A stretch of 64,000 bases of DNA from DAIOEK01 sp964648485 (GTDB taxonomy: Bacteria; Chloroflexota; Anaerolineae; Anaerolineales; Anaerolineaceae), in the NCBI GenBank assembly GCA_964648485.1, contig CAZYOF010000012.1:1-64000 (forward strand), read 5' to 3'. The notes beneath the pieces were generated by a model. It was not told the origin of the DNA. It did no database searches and saw nothing but the letters and a program-made list of their open reading frames with translations. The position numbers and the translations under genes are program-made. This document shows, piece after piece, positions 27,228-36,454 of the stretch (positions are counted from its first letter, which is position 1; each line of letters starts with the position of its first letter).

Positions 27228-27749
27228 ATGCCCAAAAAGCCTGAATATATTTTTCTTGAACCAAAAATTTTAGAAATGCCGTCGCAAAGAATGGCTGTAG
27301 TCATAACCAAAGGCGATCCTAACCAAGTAAGTCAGCCTGCGATGAAAGCGCTCTATGGAGCTGTTTATAAAATAAAATTTAATCTCAAAAAAGAAGGAAT
27401 TGATTTCAAGGTGGATGCACTTCGTGCCCGTTGGCCGGATGCTCATCTTGTAAACAAATACAATTGGGAAGCACACTGGGCTTTACCCGTCCCTGAAAAT
27501 ACAACATTCTTGATTCAAAAAGATCCTGAACTAAATGTCTTTCTGGATACCTGGGAATATGGACTAGTTGCTCAAATTCTTCATCTGGGTCCATTTACCG
27601 CTGAAGGACCCACTGTTCAGAATCTCCATAATTTTATTTCCCAGAGTGGATATGAAATCTCCGGTGTGCATGAAGAACACTATTTGACACGCATGGATGC
27701 CGCGGAGCAGAGAACATTAATTCGCTACCCCATCAAGAAGTTGGGGTAG
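27228..27749 (+). CDS. GyrI-like small-molecule-binding protein
   Basis: A 173-residue single-domain protein of the GyrI-like/SOUL-related fold found at the C-terminus of multidrug-binding regulators. Here it stands free of a DNA-binding domain. Visible family features are EPKILEMPSQRMAVVITKGDP at the start, WEAHWALPVPENT in the middle, and LHLGPFTAEGPTVQNLHNFI with GVHEEHYLT in the second half. A GAGGTGAG ribosome binding site precedes the ATG. Pairing with padR suggests binding or hydrolysis of a hydrophobic compound. Confidence 0.78.
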   Translation: MPKKPEYIFLEPKILEMPSQRMAVVITKGDPNQVSQPAMKALYGAVYKIKFNLKKEGIDFKVDALRARWPDAHLVNKYNWEAHWALPVPENTTFLIQKDPELNVFLDTWEYGLVAQILHLGPFTAEGPTVQNLHNFISQSGYEISGVHEEHYLTRMDAAEQRTLIRYPIKKLG

Positions 27750-27750
27750 C
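27724..27750 (+). terminator. Weak terminator at the end of the GyrI-like gene
   Basis: A 9-base-pair GC-rich stem (27724-27732 with 27742-27750) overlaps the stop codon. A T-run comes only about 15 bases later, so termination efficiency is uncertain. Confidence 0.4.
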
Positions 27751-27779
27751 TGAAAGTCGTTATCCATTTTTTAATAAAT

Positions 27780-29042
27780 TTACTGGTTTATCGTTTCTTC
27801 CAATACCTGGATTGCTTTTTCCAGTTGAGGATCGGTTCCTGCTACATAGTTTTCCTCAGTAACTTCGACAATAATATCTGGAGTTAGTCCGACTTTATTT
27901 ATTTGGCGTTTATTCGGAGTTAGCCAGCGGGCAACTGTAATGCGAACTGCGCCTTCTTCTTTTGAAAATTCTATCCAATTCTGAACAGATCCTTTGCCAT
28001 AGGTTGTCTCTCCTATTAATACGCCTCTCTTCATATCTTGTATCGCACCGGCAACAATTTCTGATGCCGATGCTGTCCCTTTATTAACCAGCACGACCAA
28101 TGGGATTTCTGTCGCCAAACCGCCAGGTCGAATGCGGAGTTCTTTCATTTCTCCTGTTCCATATTCTTCATACATTAAAACTCCGCTTTTCAGAAATTGG
28201 GAGCCAACATCTACGGCGGAAGTGAGTAATCCTCCACCATTGAATCTGAGATCGACAACTAATCCTTTAATATCCTTATCCCGTAAGTCCTTTAAAGCTT
28301 TTTTCAATTCTGGACCGGTTTTATCTCCAAATGTAGAAATTCGTACATAACCAATATTTCCATCTAACACTTCGCTTTCTACACTCGGGACTTCAATTTT
28401 TGATCTGGTAATGGTTACATCAAATACATCAGTTGCCCCTTCGGATAGGATCGTGAGAGTTACATCTGTGCCTGCAGGTCCCAGGATTTTACTGAGGACA
28501 TAGTTGCCGTCTTTACCGGTCATATCCTCTCCATTGATGGCAGTGACGCGGTCACCCGGTTTAAGACCTGCTTTTTCTGCTGGTGAACCCGGCATTGGAC
28601 TGGTAATCGTAAGGAATTCTCCTGTTAAATCTACCCAGGCGCCAATTCCTTCATATTCTCCTTCCAATTGCATGCTTTCCTGCTTGAGAAGCTCTGGATC
28701 AATATATGAGGTATGTTCATCACCTAGTGATTCAAGCATACCCTTTATTGCGCCACGCATCAGGGATACATCATCAACCGGCTGATCAACAAATATCTCA
28801 TGTACCAGATCCCAGGTTCGCCAGAATGGTTTAAACAATATCTGGAGGTCCGAGTCGGGTTTTTTGTCAGTTGTAATTTCGGAGGGGATGGGTTGAGACG
28901 GGTTGGGTGTGAGAGTGTTCAGAAAAGGAAGATGATTTGTTTGTTTTAATACCATTGCTGAAACAAACCCACCTGAGAATGATCCCATAAATAATATAAG
29001 GGCGGCTGATATTACCAGGAAAATTTTTACGGCTTTTGACAT
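27780..29042 (-). CDS. C-terminal processing peptidase, S41 family (CtpA-like)
   Basis: A 420-residue exported serine protease. The N-terminal membrane segment (residues 5-30) is followed by a Thr/Pro-rich spacer and a PDZ domain (about residues 110-200, YEGIGAWVDLTGEFLTITSPMPGSPAEKAGLKPGDRVTAING). The S41 catalytic domain has the Ser in NKGTASASEIVAGAIQD and the Lys in TYGKGSVQNW. It likely trims or degrades cell-envelope proteins. It is the last gene of a minus-strand operon after a small membrane protein and a HAD phosphatase. Confidence 0.92.
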   Translation of the reverse strand: MSKAVKIFLVISAALILFMGSFSGGFVSAMVLKQTNHLPFLNTLTPNPSQPIPSEITTDKKPDSDLQILFKPFWRTWDLVHEIFVDQPVDDVSLMRGAIKGMLESLGDEHTSYIDPELLKQESMQLEGEYEGIGAWVDLTGEFLTITSPMPGSPAEKAGLKPGDRVTAINGEDMTGKDGNYVLSKILGPAGTDVTLTILSEGATDVFDVTITRSKIEVPSVESEVLDGNIGYVRISTFGDKTGPELKKALKDLRDKDIKGLVVDLRFNGGGLLTSAVDVGSQFLKSGVLMYEEYGTGEMKELRIRPGGLATEIPLVVLVNKGTASASEIVAGAIQDMKRGVLIGETTYGKGSVQNWIEFSKEEGAVRITVARWLTPNKRQINKVGLTPDIIVEVTEENYVAGTDPQLEKAIQVLEETINQ

Positions 29043-29061
29043 TCTTAACTCCAGTTATGCA

Positions 29062-29331
29062 TTAATGTTCTTTTTTAGTTTTGGTTTCTAAGTCAGTAGA
29101 GTGGTTGATTGGTTTTTGAATTTGCTCTACCAGTTGAGAGAGCTCGTTGAGCTGCTTTTCTTCGTCTCCCCATGGAGATTTCGCTTTTGAAAATGCATCT
29201 TTCAGCATTTTTGACTGTTTTTCTGCATTTCTATTTTTGATCATTGAGAATAAGCCGACATTGATGAAGATTATCAGCATCACCATAGCGCCGACAATTA
29301 TATAAAAAAGAGTTGGATTTGTATGGAACAT
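29062..29331 (-). CDS. Small single-pass membrane protein of unknown function
   Basis: An 89-residue protein with one membrane helix (about residues 8-30, LFYIIVGAMVMLIIFINVGLF). A charged, probably coiled cytoplasmic tail rich in Lys, Glu and Gln follows. No known domain is recognised. It starts 3 bases after the HAD gene and ends 19 bases before the S41 protease. This suggests it works with the protease or only shares its transcript. The reading frame is clearly part of the operon. Confidence 0.65.
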   Translation of the reverse strand: MFHTNPTLFYIIVGAMVMLIIFINVGLFSMIKNRNAEKQSKMLKDAFSKAKSPWGDEEKQLNELSQLVEQIQKPINHSTDLETKTKKEH

Positions 29332-29334
29332 TCT

Positions 29335-29976
29335 CTACCTGGTTAGAGTTGCAAGAATTTCAGGGAGCAGATGTATGTTTTCAATTCGCACCATATTATC
29401 TGAAGTCGGATGATTTTTTGACACAAGAATTGCATGCATCCCAACCTCCATCGCTGCTTCTACATTTTTCGGAGCATCATCCAGAAGTAAATAACTGGAA
29501 GGATCGGTGTCTCCAACCAGATTCATGGCAGTCATAAAAGCTTCCCGGTAAGGTTTACAAAAGGGAGCCATTGCCATAACATCAATGACTTGATTGAAAC
29601 AGGTACGAACGCCGAGAGCATCTAATACCCGGCGGCTGTGATTCTCATCTGCATTAGTAAAAATTACCTTTCGATAAGGCAGTTTTTCCAAGATTTCCTT
29701 TAATAGTGGATCAGGTTTTATAAATTCTTGAATAGGAACATTATGAACATACTTCAAATAATCTTCCGCTTTTATCATATAATCACGTTCTAAACCTCTT
29801 AATGTGGTGCCATATGTTTCATAATACTTTTGACGGATTTGGGGGATTTCGGCGAGTGGAATCTGCAATCTGTCATGCATGTAATCACCCATGCGATCTC
29901 TGAGAACCTGCCAGAGACCATTTTCAGATGGGTAAAGTGTTTCGTCGAGGTCAAATAAGATTGTTCTCAAGGTCAT
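29335..29976 (-). CDS. HAD-family hydrolase, pyrimidine 5'-nucleotidase-like
   Basis: A 213-residue HAD phosphatase. Motif I is ILFDLDETLYPSENGLW (nucleophile Asp, acid/base Asp), motif II is VIFTNADENHSRRVL, motif III the Lys in FCKPYREAF, and motif IV is YLLLDDAPKNVEAA. The layout and the LYP wording match the SDT1/PHM8-type pyrimidine 5'-nucleotidases. The substrate is thus perhaps UMP or CMP, though other phosphate esters are possible. A TATACT box lies 6 bases before the ATG with no ribosome binding site. It is divergent from mutL. Confidence 0.8.
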   Translation of the reverse strand: MTLRTILFDLDETLYPSENGLWQVLRDRMGDYMHDRLQIPLAEIPQIRQKYYETYGTTLRGLERDYMIKAEDYLKYVHNVPIQEFIKPDPLLKEILEKLPYRKVIFTNADENHSRRVLDALGVRTCFNQVIDVMAMAPFCKPYREAFMTAMNLVGDTDPSSYLLLDDAPKNVEAAMEVGMHAILVSKNHPTSDNMVRIENIHLLPEILATLTR

Positions 29977-29982
29977 TTCATG

Positions 29983-30062
29983 AGTATACTCTGAAATATT
30001 AAGAGAAACCTGAAATCAACAAATTACGCAAAAGGTTTTCATAATATTGCCTAAGGTATAAT
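29983..30062. promoter_or_regulatory. Divergent HAD/mutL promoters, both close to the start codons
   Basis: The minus strand has TATACT at 29983-29988, 6 bases before the HAD ATG. The plus strand has TATAAT at 30057-30062, 6 bases before the mutL ATG. Both would give transcripts that begin at the start codon. Neither gene has a ribosome binding site, and the -35 boxes are poor. Confidence 0.5.
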
Positions 30063-30068
30063 CGATCT

Positions 30069-31799
30069 ATGCCGATACATGTTTTGCCTGATGAGGTAGC
30101 CTCACAGATTGCAGCAGGAGAAGTAATTGAACGACCCGCTTCTGTAATTAAAGAATTGGTTGAGAATGCATTAGATGCAGGTGCTGATCAAATTGATATT
30201 CATCTACGAGGATCCGGACAACCATTCATTGAAATAAGGGATAACGGCAAAGGAATATCTGCAAAAGAATTACCATTGGCGGTTACCCGACACGCTACCA
30301 GTAAGCTAACATCTGCTGAAGATCTATTTCGAATTCAAACTCTCGGTTTTAGGGGAGAAGCTCTGGCTTCAATTGGTTCGGTTTCCATAATGGCGGTTCA
30401 ATCAGCCTGTAAGGGAGATGCAATCGGTGCAGAGATAATTGTTGAAGGTGGAAAAAATCAACTTCCAAAGCCAAAGGTCATGAATTCTGGCACCACTGTG
30501 AAGGTTGAAAATTTGTTTCATAATGTACCTGCGAGATTGAAATTTTTAAAAAAAGATGCGACCGAAAGACAAAATAACGAAAATTTCATTCTCAAATATG
30601 CCATCGCATATCCCCAAATAAAATTTACTTTTACGCAAGATGGGGTGGATGTACTGCGGACCAGCGGATCTGGTGATCGGCGTGAAGCAATAGCTGCTGC
30701 TTATGGTCTTGACTATGCCAGATCTATGATGGATGTCGCACATGATGATGGCGATTATCGAATTGAGGGATTTGCCAGTCCAATCTCTCTCACCCGTTCC
30801 AATCGACGCGAAATGACATTTTTTGTAAATGGCAGGTGGGTTCAAGATCCAGCCTTATCGGCGGCATTAATGCAGGCATACCATACTTATTTAATGGTTG
30901 GACGCTATCCAATTGCATTTTTGTATCTTAATCTTCCTCCTGAAGAAGTGGATGTAAATGTCCACCCAGCTAAAGCGGAGGTGCGATTCAGGTCATCAGA
31001 CAGGGTATTCTCATTGTTACAACGTGCAGTCAAGAAGGCAATCCTGATGCACTCCCCAGTTCCGGAAATTCCATCTAACTCAGTATGGCAGGGTCCGGTT
31101 AGTGATATCACCGATGGTATAACTCAGGCTGAGGAATCTGAAATTATTGCAACAGATTGTGAACCAACGCATGAAACTCTGTTTGCTACTAATACTATCA
31201 ATCCTGTTCTATCACATTTCCCTTTGCTTAGACTGGTTGGTCAGGTTGGGGCGACATATCTGGTAGCAGAAGGACCCGATGGTTTATATCTGATCGACCA
31301 GCATGCCGCCCATGAAAGAGTGCTTTTTGAAAAGTATCAAAGAGCAGCTGGTGGAGATATTCCTTCACAAGTATTATTAGAGCCAGTACTTGTACACTTC
31401 AATCCGGTTCAAGCCAGCCTGTTGAATTCAGAATTAGAGACAATAAATCAACTTGGTTTCCAAGTGGAACTTTTTGGTTCTTCAAGCTTTTTAATACGAT
31501 CCATCCCCGCAATGTTTTCAAATTTATCACCTGAAGCGGCTGTACGGGTTCTGGTTGAAGATTTTGAAGAGAACGAGAATCCAATGCAGGCAGAAACTGA
31601 AGCCAGGCTTATTGCCAGAATTTGTAAGAAGGCTGCAATCAAGGGCGGTCAGGTTCTTTCCCTGCAGGAACAAACCCAACTACTTACTGAGTTAGAAAAT
31701 TGTACTTCACCCCGTACCTGTCCGCATGGTCGGCCAACTATGATCCACCTTTCGGTAGATTTGCTAGAGCGCCAATTTGGCCGAAGAGGGGCGCGTTAA
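30069..31799 (+). CDS. mutL: DNA mismatch repair protein MutL
   Basis: A 576-residue mismatch repair factor. The N-terminal GHKL ATPase shows ELVENALDAGA, IRDNGKGI, TRHATSKL and TLGFRGEALASIGS. The C-terminal domain has the endonuclease metal motif DQHAAHERVLFE and the accessory ICKKAAIKGGQ and CPHGRPT. It is therefore the nicking form used by bacteria without MutH. mutS is not in the window. The last 4 bases overlap the convergent kinase gene. The start looks leaderless. Confidence 0.96.
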   Translation: MPIHVLPDEVASQIAAGEVIERPASVIKELVENALDAGADQIDIHLRGSGQPFIEIRDNGKGISAKELPLAVTRHATSKLTSAEDLFRIQTLGFRGEALASIGSVSIMAVQSACKGDAIGAEIIVEGGKNQLPKPKVMNSGTTVKVENLFHNVPARLKFLKKDATERQNNENFILKYAIAYPQIKFTFTQDGVDVLRTSGSGDRREAIAAAYGLDYARSMMDVAHDDGDYRIEGFASPISLTRSNRREMTFFVNGRWVQDPALSAALMQAYHTYLMVGRYPIAFLYLNLPPEEVDVNVHPAKAEVRFRSSDRVFSLLQRAVKKAILMHSPVPEIPSNSVWQGPVSDITDGITQAEESEIIATDCEPTHETLFATNTINPVLSHFPLLRLVGQVGATYLVAEGPDGLYLIDQHAAHERVLFEKYQRAAGGDIPSQVLLEPVLVHFNPVQASLLNSELETINQLGFQVELFGSSSFLIRSIPAMFSNLSPEAAVRVLVEDFEENENPMQAETEARLIARICKKAAIKGGQVLSLQEQTQLLTELENCTSPRTCPHGRPTMIHLSVDLLERQFGRRGAR

Positions 31800-32992
31800 T
31801 CGAGTATCTTTTTAGGTAGATGGAAAGTAAATTTAGACCCAACCCCTTGTTGACTTTCTACCAATATTTTACCATTGTGGCTTTCGATAATTGTTTTACA
31901 AATAGAAAGACCCAACCCGGTACCAACGATGGTGTCTTCTGTTGGTTTTGCCCGATAAAATTTCTCAAATAAATGAGCAACCACTTCCGGAGCCATACCA
32001 ATTCCATTATCTGAAATAGATACTTCAAAATGGTCCGATTGTTCTTCAGCATGGATCGTTATTGTTCCATCTGGTTTATTATATTTCATAGCATTGGTTA
32101 TTAGATTTAATAACACCTGTTTTATCTTATCTCGATCGGCATGAAGCTGGGGAAGCCCATCTGGAATTTCGACGATAATTTTCACAGTTAAATGTTGTAG
32201 TCTGTGATTTAGAATATATATCGTCTCATTAACCAGTTCAAGTAAATCGAAATTGATTGGTTTAAAAGACACCCGACCAGATTCTAATCGAGCCAGATCC
32301 AGGAAGGTTGTAGCCAACTCGCTCAGGCGTTGTGCCTCGCTGTAAATTGTCTTCGAAAGCGAGATCTGTTGTTCAGAATTCATATTTCCTTGTTGTAGTA
32401 AATACGCTGCCGTACTAATAGATGAAAGTGGAGTTCGTAATTCGTGAACCAATTCTGCAATTTGGTCTGATTGCTGAAATAATCTTGTGTTTTCAATTGC
32501 AAGGGCAGCAAGTGAGACGAGAACACTCAATACTTCAATATCGTATCCAGAAAAGTGTGAATCTTTTTTGTTGATTACTTCCAAAACTCCAATCACTTTC
32601 CCGTGAAGATTAAGTGGTAAACCAGCAAGAGATTTTGTTTTTACTTTACTAGCCTGGTCTACTTTGGAGAAAAATCGCGGATCTGAATCTACATCTGGTA
32701 TATTCACCGATGCGTTATTTTTTACTACCCAACCTGCCAGACTTCCATCCAAAGGTACAACCAACCCGCGCATCAACGGTTCATCTATTCCTACCGCAGC
32801 CTGGAAATAAAGCTCTTTTGCATTTTCGTTATAAAGAAGAATAGATGCCGCTTCAGCATCACTGAGCTCACAGGCAGCATGGATGATTTGATACAGCAAA
32901 CTGGAGAGATCGTGATTAGCAACAAGTTCTCTACCAATGCTGACCAGTTTTTGGTAATGTTCCAGTCGTAATGATGCAGGAGAACCTTCCAT
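31796..32992 (-). CDS. GAF-domain sensor histidine kinase
   Basis: A 398-residue soluble sensor kinase. A GAF domain (about residues 15-165) leads to the dimerisation/phosphoacceptor helix IAELVHELRTPLSSISTAAY near 190. The ATPase domain has an intact N box (NLITNAMKYNKPDG), G1 (ISDNGIGMAP), F (LFEKFYR) and G2 (GTGLGLSICK) boxes. It should be catalytically active. Its start overlaps the stop of the sirtuin gene by one base (TGATG). The receiver-CpaE fusion at the head of the operon is a plausible phosphorylation target. Confidence 0.88.
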   Translation of the reverse strand: MEGSPASLRLEHYQKLVSIGRELVANHDLSSLLYQIIHAACELSDAEAASILLYNENAKELYFQAAVGIDEPLMRGLVVPLDGSLAGWVVKNNASVNIPDVDSDPRFFSKVDQASKVKTKSLAGLPLNLHGKVIGVLEVINKKDSHFSGYDIEVLSVLVSLAALAIENTRLFQQSDQIAELVHELRTPLSSISTAAYLLQQGNMNSEQQISLSKTIYSEAQRLSELATTFLDLARLESGRVSFKPINFDLLELVNETIYILNHRLQHLTVKIIVEIPDGLPQLHADRDKIKQVLLNLITNAMKYNKPDGTITIHAEEQSDHFEVSISDNGIGMAPEVVAHLFEKFYRAKPTEDTIVGTGLGLSICKTIIESHNGKILVESQQGVGSKFTFHLPKKILD

Positions 32993-33759
32993 CAGTGTAG
33001 TATCCTGTTTATCTCGGGAAGAATAATCTCGATGCTTTCACGAAAAATACATGCAGCATCTTGATCTAAGAATGTGGGACTGTAATTGATAATAATGATC
33101 TTTGCTCCCTGCCTGAGGGCTTGCTGTGGTATCGAGGATGCGGGGATTACTTCTAATGAAGAACCTGCTATGATCATCAGATCACATTCCAGACTTATTT
33201 TGTCAGCATCGCTCCATGCATTCATTGGCAAAAGTTCTTCAAACAATGTAATGCCCGGTTTAATAATTCCCCCGCATGATTCGCAAATAGGTATTTGACC
33301 AGTTTTTATAAAAGAAGGTAAGTAGTCATCAGACGAAAATGAATAATGACATTGGGTGCAAGAAGCATGATGGATTGACCCATGCAACTCGACTACATGA
33401 TTGGACCCAGATTGTTGATGCAGCCCATCAATGTTCTGAGTGATGACTGCTTTAATATATCCTCGATCTTCCAATTGAGCTGTGGCGTAATGTCCGGCAT
33501 TGGGTTTAGCGGTGTACATTATTTTTACAAGGGGATGGAGCCAATTGAAAAATCTTTCAGGAGTACGGGAAAAAGTAGATAAGGAAGCACACTCCATCGG
33601 ATTGTCTTGATGCCATAGTCCTGTTCCAGGACTTCGAAAATCAGGAATGCCAGATGGTGTAGAAAAGCCCGCGCCAGAAAAAAGAACTGCCAGACTTGCC
33701 TGTTGCAATAAACTGGCAGCTACCTCTAAATTTTCCTTCTGTTCAAGGTTTTCCAGCAC
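32992..33759 (-). CDS. NAD-dependent protein deacylase, Sir2 family
   Basis: A 255-residue sirtuin that removes acyl groups from lysine using NAD. Motifs are FSGAGFSTPSGIPDFRSPGTGLW near 30-50, VITQNIDGLHQQSG near 112, and the catalytic His in VELHGS. The zinc site has two Cys pairs (CTQC and CESC), then IAGSSLEVIPAS and IINYSPT. It starts with GTG right after the stop of the receiver-CpaE gene and is followed with a one-base overlap by the kinase. The placement hints at regulation by acylation in this signalling operon. Confidence 0.92.
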   Translation of the reverse strand: MLENLEQKENLEVAASLLQQASLAVLFSGAGFSTPSGIPDFRSPGTGLWHQDNPMECASLSTFSRTPERFFNWLHPLVKIMYTAKPNAGHYATAQLEDRGYIKAVITQNIDGLHQQSGSNHVVELHGSIHHASCTQCHYSFSSDDYLPSFIKTGQIPICESCGGIIKPGITLFEELLPMNAWSDADKISLECDLMIIAGSSLEVIPASSIPQQALRQGAKIIIINYSPTFLDQDAACIFRESIEIILPEINRILH

Positions 33760-34914
33760 TTATTTTTGTGGTCCTCTCTGGGCGATTGCGCTGGCAATTT
33801 TTACAAATTGCTGGGCAACAATTCCATCCGGTTGTGCCAGGATCATGGGCGTATTACGCATACATGCCTGGTACGCCAGTTCAGGGGCAGGTGTGATGAT
33901 GGAAGTAATCGGAATCCCGAGGGCTTCTTGTACTTGTGTCCAGGACATTTGAATATCTGATCTTATGCGGTTGATCAATACCAGAGTTAATACTCTCGAT
34001 TTACTGAACCCTTTATCTGTCAGATCATCCAGAAGTACTTTTGTTCGGGAAATTGTGTTTGGCATAGGTTCAACTACGAGGACAGCTTCGGAGCATAAGT
34101 TATAAACACTTTCCACGCCAGGGAGCATAATTGCGCCCAGATCGAGGATAACGTATTGGGCAAGGGAGGATAATTGTTTGACAATTGTCTGAATCTTGTC
34201 GGTGGCATTAACAAATTCAATATCTTTAGGTTGATATGAAGCAAGCAATAATCGAATACCTGATGAGTGAAGGATTAATTCATTTTCCACCATGCTCTGG
34301 GTGATCTCTTCAGCAGGATGTTTCAGTAACCGGCTTAGCTCAGTGACATTTGTATATCCCAGGTCAATACCAAGAGTGCCCTGCGAAGGACGTAATTCTG
34401 CTACAATAACTTCTGCCTTTGTTCTTTGACGGAGGGCAACTCCAACATTAACTGCAAGAGTTGTGGTTCCAATCCCCCCTTTTGCAGCCATGACAGCACA
34501 AACTAAGCCTTTTGTTGCTGGAGTTGTTTCATTAGCTCTTTTTACGTTGCGGGCTAAAAGGGCTTTTACATGGGCTGTTAGCTCTGCAGGATGTGTCGGT
34601 TTAGTCAGATAATCATCTACTCCGGCATCAAAACCTGCCACTTTATCATCCACCATACTCTTGGCAGTAAACATAATGATAGGAATTCCCTTTGTACTTT
34701 CATCAGACCGGATTTGTTTGGTTACTTCATAACCGTCCATATCCGGCATCATGATGTCAAGAAGAATCAAGTCTGGGAGTTCCATCTTTGTCATGGTTAA
34801 AGCTTGTTGCCCATTGTTTGCAGCAACAATCTTGTATCCCTGACGTTGCAACATCAGCCCTACCAGACGCAGGGTTTCGATATCATCATCAACTATCAGA
34901 ATTTTTTCTGGCAT
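33760..34914 (-). CDS. Response regulator fused to a CpaE/MinD-like ATPase
   Basis: A 384-residue protein. The N-terminal receiver domain (residues 1-120) has ILIVDDDIE, the phosphorylated Asp in LPDLILLDIMMPDMDG and Lys in KPTHPAE. The rest is a MinD/ParA-type ATPase with the deviant Walker A AAKGGIGTTTLAVNV near 145 and YVILDLGAIM near 245, as in CpaE/TadZ pilus-localisation proteins. The start is the ATG at 34914 with AGAGGAAG upstream; a longer frame to 34941 lacks a site. It heads an operon with sirtuin and kinase. No pilus genes are seen nearby, so the target is unknown. Confidence 0.85.
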   Translation of the reverse strand: MPEKILIVDDDIETLRLVGLMLQRQGYKIVAANNGQQALTMTKMELPDLILLDIMMPDMDGYEVTKQIRSDESTKGIPIIMFTAKSMVDDKVAGFDAGVDDYLTKPTHPAELTAHVKALLARNVKRANETTPATKGLVCAVMAAKGGIGTTTLAVNVGVALRQRTKAEVIVAELRPSQGTLGIDLGYTNVTELSRLLKHPAEEITQSMVENELILHSSGIRLLLASYQPKDIEFVNATDKIQTIVKQLSSLAQYVILDLGAIMLPGVESVYNLCSEAVLVVEPMPNTISRTKVLLDDLTDKGFSKSRVLTLVLINRIRSDIQMSWTQVQEALGIPITSIITPAPELAYQACMRNTPMILAQPDGIVAQQFVKIASAIAQRGPQK

Positions 34915-34981
34915 GGCTTCCTCTTGGAAATTTTTCTGCAATTGTTGTATTTTTAATATTATATGAAAGAATTTTGATAAT

Positions 34982-34989
34982 GCTATAAT
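34982..34989 (+). promoter_or_regulatory. Extended -10 promoter of tilS, leaderless
   Basis: TGCTATAAT (34981-34989) is an extended -10 element ending 8 bases before the tilS ATG at 34998. There is no ribosome binding site in the 8-base spacer. Confidence 0.55.
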
Positions 34990-34997
34990 CCTTACAC

Positions 34998-36419
34998 ATG
35001 AATCTACAAGTTTTTTCTACATTTTTGCAAGAACAATGCCAGATATCGAAAGAAGATCGGATACTGGTTGGGGTTTCAGGGGGAGCAGATAGCGTAGCAT
35101 TATTATATCTTTTGAAACAATTGGGATTTTTGATTAGAGCGCATCATTACAATCATCAAATACGTCCCGAATCTAATATGGATGCTCAATTTGTGATTGA
35201 TTTGTGCAAAAAATGGGGAATTGAGTGTGATGCAGGGTTTGGGAATGTGCCCGATTATGCGCATAAGAATCATCTTGGAATAGAAGAAGCAGCCAGAATT
35301 CTACGCTATAAAAGTCTTTTTGCTACTGCGGATCGATATTCATGTAACGCAATTGCGGTCGCTCACCATGCTGATGATCAAATCGAGACTATCTTGATGC
35401 ACTTTATCCGTGGTGCAGGATTAGATGGATTACGTGGGATGCACCCCAGGCTCTTGCTTCCAGCTTATAGCCAGTCCATACCGCTCATTCGACCATTATT
35501 ACCATTTTCAAAAAAAGAAATTCTTGATTATTGTTCAGAAATGGGCTTGTCTTATTGTGAAGATTCTACAAATCAAGATCGTAAATACTTCCGTAACTGG
35601 TTGCGGTTGGATTTAATACCACAGATAGAATCCTACAACCCCAAATTCGGATTTGGAATACTCCGTGCCTCAGAAACTTTAAGAAACGATTGGAAATTGT
35701 TGGAAAAACAGGTAGATGAATGCTGGGAAACACTTCAGATTTTTCAAGGAACCGGATATCTCAGTCTGTCACGTAAGCATTTTATTCTCCTCGCAGAAGG
35801 GTTGAAGCACCGGGTGATCCGGCGTTTAATTCAACTTCTAGATCCTCAGGTTAGAGATTTTGACTTTTCTACAGTAAAAAGAGTATCCCAATGGATATGT
35901 CAGGATCACCCCGCTGGTCAGATTGATCTTGTTGGAGGCAATATTGCCCGTTTTTATGGTGATAGGATATATTTTTTACTTCCTCATGTGACAATTCCAA
36001 TCAACTATCATCCACAATTATTGGATCCGAAAGAACTCATTCTTCCTGGGAATACTGAGCTTGATAGCACATGGATAATAGCAGCAGAGTTGTTAGATAG
36101 AAACTCTGTTCCAATTGAACTAGTTCTTCATGCTCCTAAATGGGAAGCCTGGGTGGATACTGATCAACTTCAAGGAAGACTAATTCTTGACTGGAAAAAA
36201 CCAGGTGATCGTTTTATTCCTCTAGGTTGGCAGGAACACTCTGCCCGAGTCTCCGATATCTGGTTAAATAACAAAATCCCGAACGAAGTGCGTAAAAAAT
36301 ATCCAATATTACGGGATGAAGAAGGCATAGTCTGGCTTCCCGGGATAACAATTGCTCAACGGGTAAGGGTTACCACGACAACCAAACGGATCCTGCGGAT
36401 CCGTCTGGCAAATAAATAG
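34998..36419 (+). CDS. tilS: tRNA(Ile)-lysidine synthase
   Basis: Converts the wobble C of the AUA-reading tRNA-Ile to lysidine with ATP and lysine. The 473-residue protein has the PP-loop VGVSGGADSVALLYLLKQ near 25. It also has the family motifs AHHADDQIETILMHFIRGAGLDGLRGM near 118 and DSTNQDRKYFRNWLRLDLIP near 185, and a C-terminal TilS domain with KPGDRFIPLGW. It is a single gene, divergent from the receiver-CpaE operon, with a probably leaderless start. Confidence 0.94.
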   Translation: MNLQVFSTFLQEQCQISKEDRILVGVSGGADSVALLYLLKQLGFLIRAHHYNHQIRPESNMDAQFVIDLCKKWGIECDAGFGNVPDYAHKNHLGIEEAARILRYKSLFATADRYSCNAIAVAHHADDQIETILMHFIRGAGLDGLRGMHPRLLLPAYSQSIPLIRPLLPFSKKEILDYCSEMGLSYCEDSTNQDRKYFRNWLRLDLIPQIESYNPKFGFGILRASETLRNDWKLLEKQVDECWETLQIFQGTGYLSLSRKHFILLAEGLKHRVIRRLIQLLDPQVRDFDFSTVKRVSQWICQDHPAGQIDLVGGNIARFYGDRIYFLLPHVTIPINYHPQLLDPKELILPGNTELDSTWIIAAELLDRNSVPIELVLHAPKWEAWVDTDQLQGRLILDWKKPGDRFIPLGWQEHSARVSDIWLNNKIPNEVRKKYPILRDEEGIVWLPGITIAQRVRVTTTTKRILRIRLANK

Positions 36420-36454
36420 CAGGAAGTATGGTTCGGTCAGACAAAAACTTTTAA

